This document shows, piece by piece, positions 1 through 11,122 of a stretch of 64,000 nucleotides of DNA. The notes beneath the pieces are model-generated. The model saw only the letters and a list, made by a program, of their open reading frames with translations, was not told the origin of the DNA and ran no database searches. The DNA lies in NCBI GenBank assembly GCA_964019135.1, contig OZ025252.1, forward strand, positions 42,529,374-42,593,373, written 5' to 3'. The stretch comes from Arenicola marina. Taxonomy: Eukaryota > Annelida > Polychaeta > Arenicolidae. Position 1 is the stretch's first letter. Every line of letters begins with the position of its first letter. Position numbers and translations under genes: made by a program.

Positions 1-766
1 TGTAAATAGGACATACCTGGGCAATCTGATAAGAGCCCCCTGGCGGTAGCTCGTGACTCTGCGTCGCTGCATTGTCATGTCGGGTATGATGATTGCCACC
101 CTCTTGAGGGTGCGGGTGAGTGGGGGGGGGGGGGGTGAGGGTGACTGACTGGGGCCGGGAGGGGGGGGGGAGTCTTGAAGGGGGTCGTCTGGTATCACAA
201 CTTACTTAGTTGAAGTCCATAGTAATGGGTCAAGAGACAGCCCATTATGGGTTATGCTTGACCCCTTTGTCTTCTAGGTAACCAGCGAAATGTGTGCCAG
301 TTTAACAATGAGAGTCTGATATGAATGTGCCAATAAGTGTAACATGTTCGTGAGTATATAGTATATCGTGAACCACGAAATGTTAAAATTGTTAACTTGT
401 TATTAGAAAGGCATGTTTGGACGAAGCTGTCCTGCTACTACTACGTCACAAGATGGCGACCCATTCTACCGTTGTTTGGCATCGCCAGTATTATTCATAC
501 GCTACCCAACATGTCAACATGCAGTTGTAAAAGTCGGTTTTGTTTACGAAGCATTCAACATAAGAGAGTCATTTTTATCATCGCTGTAGTTGATATAGAC
601 TTGTATATATTTGTATTTGCACGTTATCTATATGCAATTTGAACCGAAAACTGTACATATGTACCATGGGCGTTGTGCCTAAAGTACTTAATAAACATTA
701 TTATTATTATTATATTATATAAAAGTCGGTGCAAATTGCCAATTTTACTATAATAGCGAACACAGA
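1..766. other. Intergenic, no gene seen
   Basis: No coding potential is convincing here. The stretch has long G runs around 120-165 and an ATT/TTA microsatellite around 698-720. Confidence 0.5.
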
Positions 767-777
767 CAATATTTAGA

Positions 778-965
778 GGGGGCCTCCCTGGTGTAGTGGT
801 TAGCGCACTAGACCGCAGATCAATAGGTCCTGGGTTCGAATCCGGGCTCGGGCACCTAATCTGGGGCATGTTTCATTCCTTCATCCTTCATCGTCTCGGG
901 AGGTTCCTTGGCCCAATTTAGCCTGTATGTGCACAAAAGTGGCCTAAAACACCAACATTCCATTC
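778..965 (+). mobile_element. tRNA-derived SINE, family A, copy 1
   Basis: The head is tRNA-like, with an A box (TGGTGTAGTGGTTAGCGCA) and a B box (GGTTCGAATCC) spaced as in a pol III promoter. The non-tRNA body contains TGTGCACAAAAGTGGCCTAAA and ends in a short CATTC-type tail. The 11-bp sequence CAATATTTAGA flanks it exactly at 767-777 and 966-976, which is a target-site duplication. A near-identical copy lies at 12806-12999 and degraded tails at about 1360-1475 and 4955-5040. The family was therefore mobile fairly recently, using a LINE supplied in trans. Confidence 0.9.
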
Positions 966-966
966 C

Positions 967-2009
967 AATATTTAGACGGTTTTTATCCAGGTCTTTTTTT
1001 GAGCTGCACAGCCACGCGGTAAAAGTAATAAAATGGAATATACTTGAAATGATGGCCTGAAACGGGGACACCATTGGCAAATAGTTATATCTATTATAGC
1101 TGATAAACCGATGTATGCTCACGCCTTTCAGTTTCGTTATTGCGCTGTAGTAGTTTGCGAAAGCGACATAATTATTTAATTTTCAACTGATTGGTGAGTC
1201 ACCAAAATGCTAGACGGATAGTTTTAAGCTCTGGGCTCCCCCCTAGTTATGCCGAGTCATGGTGTCCAAATATAAGTTTCAAATACGTTCTAAAACTAAT
1301 AGATGAGCCGTCTTGGTGCAAACCCAGCCCAGTGAACCGTGTCGGATTCCTTGGCCTCCTGTACCAGACGCCGTCTCTCTCTCACCCATCTTCTTGTCTT
1401 CGTGGGGGTCACGGGCCTGGTATAGCCATATATGTGCACAAACCTGGCCTAAAGCATCAAACCCCATTCCGTGCGTTGGCGCAATCTTTGACATTGACAT
1501 CGTTGTTGCGCAACAGTAACAGGTTCGCACCCCACCAGTGCAAATATCTGGCTTACAATGAGAGATGGAGGAGAACAGGTCTGGCCGATATATTACCCGT
1601 GACCTTGGCATAGCTGCGAGACGAGCCCTGCCTCCTTTTAGAGGGGCGTGTCTGGTGGCCACGTCACTAGCCATGCACCGCTCCCTGTGAAACCGATCTA
1701 GATTTCTTGGTGCGCTACTTTTGTTTTTGCGTCGACACAAATACACCTTTGTAGTTATTATGTTCTGCATCGCTAGCCACGGGGAACCGCGGAGAGATGC
1801 AGTTTAACTGGCTACTAAAGAGGTAACCGACAGCCACGTATGTGGCCAGTGTACCTGCGTAATGTACCCGGACGTAGCGAACCACGCCCCGTCAGATCAT
1901 TTTATTGAATTTTCCGAGTACGAGTTGCCTCCAGTGCACACTTCCCTGGCACAAGTCTGCGTAAGTTGGCAATAGGTCTCCCCATGTCCCGATGGACTTT
2001 TCCCTTATC
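967..2009. other. Intergenic with degraded SINE tail
   Basis: No gene was recognised. Positions about 1360-1475 resemble the body of SINE family A (GTGCACAAACCTGGCCTAAA) but are clearly diverged. The open frames here are short and show no family resemblance. Confidence 0.4.
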
Positions 2010-2465
2010 TCGTCGGTTTTCTAATTTCGTTAATTTTCTGAGCTCGTTCAATGTCATAATCTCGTCCGATATCGTGATACGTAACAATCTAAACTAGTCC
2101 CTTATGTACACGCGTCCATGTCGTAATCTCGTCTATTCTGTTCTCGTACATTAACATCATCTTGTCCATTATGATAATTTCGTTCGTTATTCTAATATCG
2201 TCCGTTATCTAATATTATCCATTTTCTGATTTCTTCGCATTTTCTGATCTCGCCCATTGTATAATCTTGCCTATGTCGTGATCACACCCAGTGTCTAATC
2301 TCGTTCATTGTCTAATCTCGCCCATTTCATGATATCGCCTATTGAATAATCTCGCCCATCTCCTGGTCTCGCGCGTTGTATAATCTCGCCCATCTCCTGG
2401 TCTCGCGCGTTGTCTTGGTGTCGCCGGTGTCCCGTACGGTACGCCGTACGGTACGCCGTACATGT
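2010..2465. repeat. Degenerate short tandem repeat
   Basis: Variants of TCTAATCTCGCCCATT recur every 18-20 bp or so from about 2010 to 2425 with much divergence, so the array is old. It is followed at 2437-2463 by a short palindrome-rich run built of GTACGGTACGCC. Confidence 0.55.
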
Positions 2466-2761
2466 GGCTGGACGTATTCTCCCAATGGACCGTGGCGTTA
2501 TTGTAGCCTGGACGTAGGTCGATCTATCACTATCGTCGTTACTGTTCCTGCATTGACATTCGCGCCACCGTCAATGCAGTTGTCAGTCTGATGTCACTGT
2601 TTAGCCCTCTCCCCGGTACCGCGCTGTCACCTTATGCAAAAGCTACATGCACAAGACTCCATTCGCTGTTATCCCCAGCGTCCAACAAGTCTCACGTGAC
2701 TAGCCGCCACGTGGCGGATGTGACGTCACACTACGCATACGTCGTACGTCGCTTGCACTGC

Positions 2762-3195
2762 GTATTTCATGGCCCCCGCGGCGTTTGGCTGTGCATATTT
2801 CATGGCCCCCGCGGCGTTTGGCTGTGCATATTTCATGCTGTGATCTGTGGGCCGCTTTCCCGGCAGCGGGAGGGCCGACTGATGGCCTCACTGTGTGGAT
2901 GGTAGCCTCCCGTTCCCATTAGCACCGACTCTGGAGGCTGGTCTCGTCAGCCGTGGGAGCCAGTTATCACCGCCCGAGTTATCACCCCCCGCGTTATCAC
3001 CAGGCACTGGCACTGTGTGCAACCCTTAACGGTCAACGTAACACCATCTGCACCGGATTTTACCACCAGCATCTCTAAAGAATCCGCATTTTGCCATCAG
3101 CGGGTCTATCGACTCCGCACTTTACCATCAGCACGTTCAAAGAAACCGCACTTTCCCATCACCGGGTTTAACGAATCCGCAGTTTATTATAACGA
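2762..3195. repeat. Cluster of short degenerate tandem repeats
   Basis: A 33-bp unit (core CATGGCCCCCGCGGCG) is present twice plus a partial third at 2762-2838. A GTTATCACC motif recurs at about 2965-3002. A degenerate unit of about 35 bp (core ATCCGCA...CCATCA) recurs at about 3045-3190. No coding sequence was recognised. Confidence 0.5.
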
Positions 3196-3351
3196 GAGCT
3201 AAAGGATTGATTGGCCATCTGCGGCCAAAATATGTCAAGTAATTTCGCTTGTCCCTGGCTAGCATGTGTTGTTGGGTTTTGACAATAGGGGGCGTGGGGT
3301 TTCATGAATAGAGAGTGGAGATATGGTTCGGCAATGGCGGGAGGGGGGTGG

Positions 3352-3540
3352 GGTTGGCTGGTTGGTTATTCAGGACGCGTTAACCACTTTTGGTCATATC
3401 GCGTCAATGGGAGAAGGGAGAAAGAGTGGAGCCATGTCCCCGCGGGTATCCCCCTACTCTTTACGAAGAAAGACCTGGAATCTTTATCCTGCGACCACAC
3501 AGATATGGCCACAGCAGGGCTCGAACCAATGACGGGCGTG
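3352..3540 (-). mobile_element. tRNA-derived SINE, family B, copy 1
   Basis: Read on the minus strand, a B-box-like GGTTCGAGCCC is followed by a body containing GTGTGGTCGCAGGATAAAGA, a G-rich block, GACGCGATATGACC and a tail of AACC repeats. The same body occurs at 9019-9206 (minus) and 59533-59770 (plus), which has a fuller tRNA-like head. The 5' part of this copy is degraded. Confidence 0.75.
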
Positions 3541-4042
3541 TTTAGGGTTGCTGGAATTGGATGGGAGTTTATTGAATTTCAAGTATGGAGTTGGGGGGGG
3601 GGGCGTTGGGTATGTGGTAGAGATTTGCGGTTGACCTTTTGCCGATATGTGCGAGGGGTGAGGGTCCCTCACAGGTTGCTCGTAGCGCCCCTAGCGACCG
3701 AAGCGTGCCAGAGTGCGGATTTGCTTGAAATAGTTGGTTTACACGTTAATACAGCTAGGAAGGTCATCAGATCGCATGTGGACCTAAGTTAGATATGATG
3801 CCTCGTCAGAAAACATGTAGGACCGACCAATTTCTCCATTTACTTCTGGTGAAGTAGATGATATCAGTCAAGTCGCTGATTCTACATGACCACGCCAATT
3901 AAACCATCTTGTTGCCGCATACTGGTCCCAATACCCTGGCTGATGTAGGGTCGGTTAGGGCTAGCCCACTGAACTTGACCTTTCTGACCACAAGCTGACA
4001 GGCAGAAGGGTAAAGCAATACACATGATCACAAACGTAGTAT

Positions 4043-4453
4043 AATGCATTACCCAGCTCACTTCGATGAAGTCGTTAACGGTTTTTCTCTCTGACGCTTC
4101 AAATTTGACCAGGCAATAGAACCGACATCCTCCGCATGGCGGCGCTGCTAGTTGCATCAAAAACGCACGCACGACTATAGACACACAGGAGAATTAGTGG
4201 CGCCGCCATGCGGAAGATTGCATTTTTGCGGTTGCATTTCCTGATGTCAAGGACACATTCGAAGCGGCAGAGAGGGAAACCGTTAACGACCGACGAAAAT
4301 ATCATTGATGTGCAATAAATAGAGAGCAAACTTTACAATAAATGCATCCTATGGTCCAAGTAATGTCTATAGAAGAGGGTCGAGGCGATTAGGAGAGGTA
4401 GGCTCGTTTTCATAAACGACAATCATTCATCGAAGTGAGCTGGGTAATGCATT
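4043..4453. mobile_element. Foldback (MITE-like) inverted-repeat element
   Basis: Three nested arm pairs are visible: 4043-4069 pairs with 4427-4453 (core ACCCAGCTCACTTCGATGAA), about 4070-4100 with 4261-4291 (core GTCGTTAACGG), and 4128-4145 with 4199-4216 (core CCGCATGGCGGCGC). The right arm is interrupted by about 130 bp (4292-4420), with AACGAC on both sides of the interruption. There is no ORF of note. This is a non-autonomous DNA element or a sizeable cruciform-forming palindrome. Confidence 0.7.
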
Positions 4454-4734
4454 TCTACCTTTTTGACCATGTGTAAGGCATGGCCCTTACACCCCCGTTC
4501 GCGTTGAGGTGGTGAGGGCCGTGCGTCAGGGCTAGGTTAGGGCCAGCTAGCCCCCCCCCCCCTGCCCTCCCCCTCCCCCCCCCCACCCCGCCGACTCGTG
4601 GGGTGGCCGCTTGACCTGCTGGCGGGCCGCGGTCGCTCTGGCGGGGATGTCTGGCTCCAGGGCCGTGTCACCTCGGGACTCTCTGGTCGATGGTTGCCAC
4701 AACGCGACGACACCGCGTGCCGCTGTCGTCAAGC

Positions 4735-4812
4735 GGCAATGTCGTAACGCGGCAATGCCGTAAAGGGGCAATGTCGTAAAACGGCACTGTCGTAAAGGGG
4801 CAATGTCGTAAG
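4735..4812. repeat. Short tandem repeat (GCAATGTCGTAA)
   Basis: A unit of about 18-19 bp with core GGCAATGTCGTAA is repeated about four times, with alternating AACGC and AGGGG linkers. Confidence 0.6.
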
Positions 4813-4954
4813 TGGCCTGGTCCGGAGATGTAGACGTTCGTCTTCACACCTTTCCGGGCAGAATTCGTTTCGATGAATAAGTCTCAGCGAATCTGCTTCC
4901 GTCTGCATGCCGTTAGTTGTCTAAGGCTCCAGTACTAGTCTTGCTATCGTATAT

Positions 4955-5356
4955 CAGCCTGTTTGTCATGTTCCCAGTGAGGTTTCTTGCCCCATTTTAG
5001 CTTTCATGTGTGCAAAACTGGCCTACGATACCCAACATTTATTTCGGACCGCCTTCCATATAGCGATGTGTGGTTTAACGCTAGCAAAGTCTGCAGGTCT
5101 TTGCCCCAGATTTAACTTTATGAATATTTATCGCGAATAGGTGTAATAGACAGCAATGGGTTTGTAACCCCACCCTATTGACCACTCTAAGGCCGAACAG
5201 GGCCCGAAAGCCCCGGAAAGTCCCCGAAAGTCCTCGAAAGTCCTCTTAAGAGATAAAGAATACTGTGATCGATGGAGTAAGATAAAACGGCCAGATGGAA
5301 TATCACCGCGGGGATTCAAACCCGTGACCTGTTCACCCGAAGTCCGAGACGCTAGG
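4955..5356. mobile_element. Degraded SINE fragments
   Basis: Positions 4955-5040 are a diverged family A SINE tail on the plus strand (TGTGCAAAACTGGCCTA). Positions 5300-5356 hold a tRNA-like B box on the minus strand (GGTTTGAATCCCCGCGG on that strand) from another SINE. A short CCCCGAAAGTCC repeat lies at about 5200-5245. Confidence 0.4.
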
Positions 5357-5821
5357 ACGGGTGGGGTGGGGGGGGGGGGGGAGACGGGAGGGGGGCGGGG
5401 GCGTGGAATCGGGATAGGACGCTGGGATTGAGGACAAGAGATGTAGCGAGGGTCTATCGGTGTGGTGTGGGGTGGCGGCGGGCGGGGGCGGTGTGGGCAG
5501 ATGAAAGAGACTCTTGGGGAATTGTCAGGGCGACAATGGTCTGGAATATGGAGGGGACTCCCGGGGACTGTAGGCTAGGGTAATTAATCTGGGACTCGCT
5601 GGACTGTGGGAGGGCTAACAAGACCCGTGTGTGCCCACTCAATGACCTGACACCGGGCTCCCCTCCCCGAAGGAGTAACCGGGGAGGTCCGGAGCAAAGT
5701 GGCTGGACGGGCGGCATGTGTTAGCCGGGTCCTGTCCCCGCAGCCAGCAGACACTGACCATGGGGGCGGGGCCCGGGCGGAGGTGGGACAGGTACAGGCG
5801 TCATGAGATGATGTAGCGACG
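5357..5821. other. GC-rich non-coding stretch
   Basis: It contains G runs (5361-5400) and GC-rich sequence. No supported gene was found; the overlapping minus-strand frames are low-complexity. Confidence 0.4.
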
Positions 5822-6750
5822 CTAGCTGGACGTATCATCAGTCGACGTAACACCAGTTAGACATATCAGCAGTCGACGTAACACCAGTTAGACGTGTCAT
5901 CAGTCGACGTAACACCAGTTAGACGTGTCATCAGTCGACGTAACACCAGGTAGACGTGTCATCAGTCGACGTAACACCAGGTAGACGTGTCATCAGTTGA
6001 CGTAACACCAGGTAGACGTGTCATCAGTCGACGTAACACCAGGTAGACGTGTCATCAGTCGACGTAACACCAGTTAGACGTTTCATCAGTCGACGTAACA
6101 CCAGGTAGACGTGTCATCAGTTGACATAACACCAGGTAGACGTGTCATCAGTCGACGTAACACCAGGTAGACGTGTCATCAGTCGACGTAACACCAGGTA
6201 GACGTGTCATCAGTCGACGTAACACCAGGTAGACGTGTCATCAGTCGACGTAACACCAGTTAGACGTGCCATCAGTCGACGTAACACCAGTTAGACGTGT
6301 CATCAGTCGACGTAACACCAGGTAGACGTGTCATCAGTCGACGTAACACCAGTTAGACATATCAGCAGTCGACGTAACACCAGTTAGACATCATCAGTCG
6401 ACGTAACACCAGTTAGACATGTCATCATTCGGTAACACATGTCATCAATCGACGTAACACCAGTTAGACATCATCAGTCGACGTAACACCAGTTAGACAT
6501 ATCATCAGTCGAGGTAAAACATATCTTTAGGCGACGTAACACCAGCTAGACAGATCATCAGTCGACGTAACACCAGTTGGACATCATCAGTCGACGTAAC
6601 ACCAGTTAGGACATATCATCAGTCGCAGCAGTTAGACATATCATCAGTTGACGTAACACCAGTTAGAACATATCAGTCGCAGCAGTTAGACATATCATCA
6701 GTTGACGTAACACCAGTTAGACATATCATCAGTCGCAGCAGTTAGACATG
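5822..6750. repeat. 31-bp minisatellite
   Basis: About 30 tandem copies of a 31-bp unit with core GTCGACGTAACACCAG then TTAGACGTGTCATCA. Copies in the middle (about 5880-6360) are highly alike. Those toward the right end have deletions and substitutions, as expected when homogenisation fades at an edge. The array abuts the 22-bp array. Confidence 0.95.
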
Positions 6751-6769
6751 CTCATACCCCTGGTACTTT

Positions 6770-8522
6770 CTGCATAGTGCGAGTGTGTCGCTGACGGCGG
6801 GCGAGTGTGTCGCTGACGGCGGGGCGAGTGTGTCGCTGACGGCGGGCGAGTGTGTCGCTGACGGAGGGCGAGTGTGTCGCTGACGGAGGGCGGGGGTGTC
6901 GCTGACGGCGGCGAGTGTGTCGCTGACGGCGGGCGAGCTGTGTCGCTGACGGCGGGCGAGTGTGTCGCTGACGGCGGGCGGGTGTCGCTGACGGCGGGCG
7001 AGTGTGTCGCTGACAGCGGGCGAGTGTGTCGCTGACGGCGGGCGAGTGTGTCGCTGACAGCGGGCGAGTGTGTCGCTGACAGCGGGCGAGTGTGTCGCTG
7101 ACGGCGGGGCGAGGTGTGTCGCTGACGGCGGGCGAGTGTGTCGCTGACAGCGGGCGAGTGTGTCGCTGACGGCGGGCGGGGGTGTCGCTGACGGCGGGCG
7201 AGTGGTGTCGCTGACGACGGGCGAGTGTGTCGCTGACGGCGGGCGAGTGTGTCGCTGACGGTGGGCGAGTGTCGCTGACGGCGGGCGGGTGTCGCTGACG
7301 GCGGGCGAGTGTGTCGCTGACGGCGGGCGAGTGTGTCGCTGACGGCGGGCGAGTGTGTCGCTGACGGCGGGCGAGTGTGTCGCTGACGGCGGGGCGGGTG
7401 TCGCTGACGGCGGGCGAGTGTGTCGCTGACAGCGGGCGAGTGTGTCGCTGACGGCGGGCGAGTGTGTCGCTGACAGCGGGCGAGTGTGTCGCTGACAGCG
7501 GGCGAGTGTGTCGCTGACGGCGGGCGAGTGTGTCGCTGACGGCGGGCGAGTGTGTCGCTGACGGCGGGCGGGGGTGTCGCTGACGGCGGGCGAGTGTGTC
7601 GCTGACGACGGGCGAGTTGTGTCGCTGACGGCGGGCGAGTGTGTCGCTGACGGTGGGCGAGTGTGTCGCTGACGGCGGGCGGGTGTCGCTGACGGCGGGC
7701 GGAGTGTGTCGCTGACGGCGGGCGAGTGTGTCGCTGACGGCGGGCGAGTGTGTCGCTGACGGAGGGCGGGGGTGTCGCCGACGGCGGGCGAGTGTGTCGC
7801 TGACGGCGGGCGAGTGTGTCGCTGACGGCGGGCGAGTGTGTCGCTGACGGCGGGCAGAGGGTGTCGCTGACGGCGGGCGAGTGTGTCGCTGACGGCGGGC
7901 GGGGGTGTCGCTGACGGCGGGCGAGTGTGTCGCTGACGGCGGGCGGAGTGTGTCGCTGACGGCGGGCGAGTGTGTCGCTGACGGCGGGCAAGTGTGTCGC
8001 TGACGGCGGGCGAGTGTGTCGCTGACGGCGGGCGGGGGTGTCGCTGACGGCGGGCGGGGGTGTCGCTGACGGCGGGCGGGGGTGTCGCTGACGGCGGGCG
8101 AGTGTGTCGCTGACGACGGGCGAGGGTGTCGCTGACGGCGGGCGAGTGTGTCGCTGACGACGGGCGAGGGTGTCGCTGACGGCGGGCGGGGGTGTCGCTG
8201 ACGGCGGGCGAGTGTGTCGCTGACGACGGGCGAGGGTGTCGCTGACGGCGGGCGAGTGTGTCGCTGACGGCGGGCGAGTGTGTCGCTGACGGCGGGCGGG
8301 GGTGTCGCTGACGGCGGGCGAGTGTGTCGCTGACGACAGGCGAGGGTGTCGCTGACGGCGGGCGAGTGTGTCGCTGACGGCGGGCGAGTGTGTCGCTGAC
8401 GGCGGGCGGGGGTGTCGCTGACGGAGGGCGAGTGTGTCGCTGACGGCGGGCGAGTGTGTCGCTGACGGCGGGCGGGGGTGTCGCTGACGGAGGGCGAGTG
8501 TGTCGCTGACGGCGGGCGGGGT
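6770..8522. repeat. 22-bp GC-rich minisatellite
   Basis: Roughly 80 copies of a 22-bp unit (core TGTCGCTGACGGCGGGCGA). Since 22 is not a multiple of three, a stop-free unit keeps a frame open throughout, so the minus strand shows a spurious 603-residue frame with a 22-residue period. Single-base length variants shift the phase repeatedly. I do not regard this as coding. Confidence 0.95.
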
Positions 8523-9018
8523 GACGTATTGGCCAGCCAAATGGGTTAAGCTACCCCTCCTGGGAATGGTGTCAGTCCGTCGCTAGGTAACGGGAGCGGG
8601 AGGATGCCCTGCTGCCTGCTATCCACTGAGGTTTGTGGTGTGGCGGTGAAGCAGCCGCCATTGGAAGGCCTCTGTCGCCAGGCGGGGGTGGCCGGGGGGC
8701 GGGGGGGGGGGAGGCATTGGATTGGTTGGCCTCCAGTTAGCATGTCGATAATGTTAGTAGATACTTGAAGATGCCATTGCGACAATTAGGGTGCGGGAGT
8801 GTAACTCTAATGTGCCTCGTGTTTGTATCACCCCTCAACTTTAACCCCGTCTTGCAGTTTATATATTGTACATGTGTTATATCAATATTTATATTTATAT
8901 AATGTAATATATATATATATATATTTATGTTTGCGTGCATGTACGTATGTCCATGCGCCTCTTTCATGAGTTGTGTGTGTGTGGGGCGGGGGGGGAGCAT
9001 AGTGAGTTTGGTCTGGTT
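8523..9018. other. Intergenic, AT microsatellite
   Basis: No gene was seen. There is an AT-rich/TA microsatellite at about 8880-8930 and G runs near 8700 and 8985. Confidence 0.4.
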
Positions 9019-9206
9019 GGCTGGTTGGGTGTATGTTCAGGACGCTTTAACCACTTTTGGTCATATCGCGTCAATGGGAGACGGAAGGGAGAGTGGAGCC
9101 ATGTCGCCGGGGGTAACCCCCTACTCTGCAAAGAAGGACATGGGATCTTTATCCTGCGACCACACAGACATGACCACAGCGGGGCTCGAACCCCCGACCA
9201 ATAGGG
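9019..9206 (-). mobile_element. tRNA-derived SINE, family B, copy 2
   Basis: It has the same body as 3352-3540, in the same orientation, including GGTCATATCGCGTCAATGGG (plus strand) and a B-box-like GGTTCGAGCCCC on the minus strand. Confidence 0.75.
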
Positions 9207-9236
9207 TGGGGGAGGGGTGTATTCTTTAAGCGCGCT

Positions 9237-9320
9237 GCAGCTTAAGATGGTTTATGTAGTGGCTGGATACCCGCGATGACCAAGTGTAAGGACAACGCAT
9301 GTATGTATGTATGTGTGTAA
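9237..9320. repeat. Dispersed repeat, copy 1 (second at 10038)
   Basis: About 75 bp, starting CTTAAGATGGTTTATGT and running into an ATGT microsatellite, is nearly identical to 10038-10112. The two copies flank 0.7 kb in direct orientation. Confidence 0.7.
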
Positions 9321-9595
9321 AAAAGAAACGCCACGGGCACAGGGTAAACCACAAGCTGTAGGTAAGTCCAGGATAACAATATAATAGATAAAAACAGGCC
9401 AAAAACATATCTGGGAAAACATATAACAGATAAAAACAGGTGTGGGGAAAATGAAAATGGATCAAAACAGGCCAAAACGAGAATAGATCAAAATAGGCCA
9501 AAACAACAGTGAACAATCGTGAACAATTGCCACATTGCACACTTATGAATGAAAAATGGAGACCCCGTGAGGGTAAATATGAGATGAACACTGAA

Positions 9596-9650
9596 ACCAA
9601 GGTTTCAGGGGACCGATAAGACGGGTCTTCATCAGGGGCCGTTCACGTCT
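9596..9650 (-). ncRNA. Hammerhead-ribozyme-like fragment (degenerate)
   Basis: On the minus strand, CTGATGA (9629-9635) is followed by GACC/GGTC, which could form stem II, and then TGAAAC (9602-9607). This resembles the hammerhead core found at the ends of Penelope-like retroelements, but stem I is not evident. It is a weak call. The surrounding 9340-9560 is AT-rich and repetitive (AAAACAGGCC motif), with no ORF. Confidence 0.25.
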
Positions 9651-10037
9651 CATCGCTGTTTCTGATCGCACACCAAACTAGCCGATCGAGTCGCCGCCCC
9701 ACAACGTAGGATTCCTAACAAACCCCAGTCGAGAAGGCGGCCCCGATCAGCTAGCATGGCGGCGAAATGGCCCAACAGCGATCTACCAGACTCTGATAGC
9801 AATAGGCTTGGTGAAAATACTGAAACGGTATAGAAATCATACCTAGTTCAGTGAACCTATAGAGTTTTGGTTACCTTGGCGTGGCAGAGGCATCGAGTGA
9901 AGTCGCCAAGAAGGCTACTGCCTTTTATACCGACCCCATAGTGTGTTCTGTGCACGCAAAACTAAAACTGTAAATGAGTAATTCAGAGCCAAAATGTGAG
10001 CATAGAATGAGAAGGCCAAACCAAGGAGTGGTCGCGG

Positions 10038-10146
10038 TGAGGCTTAAGATGGTTTATGTGGTGGCTGGATACCCGCGATGACCAAGTGTAAGGACAACGC
10101 ATGTATGTATGTATGTATGTATGTATGGCTGGGTGGGTGGGTGGGT

Positions 10147-10189
<43 letters not shown>

Positions 10190-10200
10190 CGGGGGGGGGG
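10038..10200. repeat. Dispersed repeat copy 2 plus microsatellites
   Basis: Positions 10038-10112 match 9237-9316. They continue into (ATGT)n, (GGGT)n and a long (GT)n run (about 10100-10190) and a G run. Confidence 0.8.
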
Positions 10201-10988
10201 TGGTAGGTGATGGGTGTCTGTGTGTGTGGGGGATGTATTGGGTGGGGGGTTGTAGGTGGTGGGGATGTGGTTGGTCGATAGACGAGCGGCGGCTGGCAGG
10301 GCGGGGGGGGGGGGGTGGGAGACACCTAGGTCTCGACGTGCAGGGACGGCTGGCCAATGGTGAACGTCAGCGATGTACCTACCGACTGCCCGCTCGGCCG
10401 CTTGGGGGAGCCACCGGCCGTGGCTGCCTGAGTGGTCCGCCGGTCGACGGCGCTCGACTGGCTCGTTCGCCGGCTGGTTGGTTAAGGGTTTCCTGAGCGT
10501 AGGCTTGGCCATGCAGGGTGAGCCAGGATAGGCTGAGGAGGTAGCACTGGCTGGCTGGCTGGCTCCCTGTATCTAGCAAGTAGCAAGCGGCTCGCCTCTG
10601 TTTGGACAGACGGCACGGGACAACCATCAAAACTGGCACCCATCGGGGGGCTACGGGACAGACGAGGCTGGTTAAGCGACGACATGGCAACGACAATGAA
10701 TCCTGCTCCGGACAGCGCTCCGGACACCGCAGACCGCCGTGACTATAGCTGCGTGGCTGCTCCAACCCCCGTCTATACAGCCAGCCACGCCGCCACATCG
10801 AACAACAACGGCACCGAACATCGCACACGCCAGCTCCTCACTCTCAGACTTAGCACGGGGCCCACTGGATAGCTGATAGAACTCCGTCCGTACCTGTTGG
10901 GATAGTAGCGAAAGACTTGGGACTTGTGTAAGGAGAGATATACGTTATTGCTCACCGTTTGCCTTTGGCTGTCATTCCACGTGCCACC

Positions 10989-11019
<31 letters not shown>

Positions 11020-11108
11020 GGAGAGATAACATTGTGGCACGGGCTGGGATTGATTCCGCCGTCAAAGTTGTGATAATTGGTAATTGACATAATAGTAGTT
11101 AATTGACA
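10201..11108. other. Upstream non-coding region
   Basis: No exon could be supported. The stretch is GC-rich to about 10.5 kb, with a GACA/GAGA microsatellite at about 10988-11030. It lies directly 5' of the gene at 11123 and may include its promoter, but no TATA box was recognised. Confidence 0.35.
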
Positions 11109-11116
11109 TCACGTGA
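11109..11116. promoter_or_regulatory. TCACGTGA E-box / CLEAR-type palindrome
   Basis: The perfect palindrome TCACGTGA ends 6 bp before the ATG at 11123. This octamer is bound by bHLH-Zip factors such as USF and MITF/TFEB. Whether it lies in a promoter or in the 5' UTR is unknown. Confidence 0.35.
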
Positions 11117-11122
11117 CTAGCC

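Noticed and set aside
815-850. Possible functional tRNA genes at the A/B boxes (also 12850, 31930, 50850, 59560)
   Set aside because: The tRNA-like parts are followed by SINE bodies and the tRNA stems do not close well; two copies have target duplications.
5822-6750. CRISPR-like array
   Set aside because: Units are strictly head to tail with no unique spacers, in animal DNA.
6729-8540. 603-residue open frame on the minus strand
   Set aside because: It coincides with the 22-bp minisatellite; a stop-free unit keeps frames open, and there is no splice, start or family evidence.
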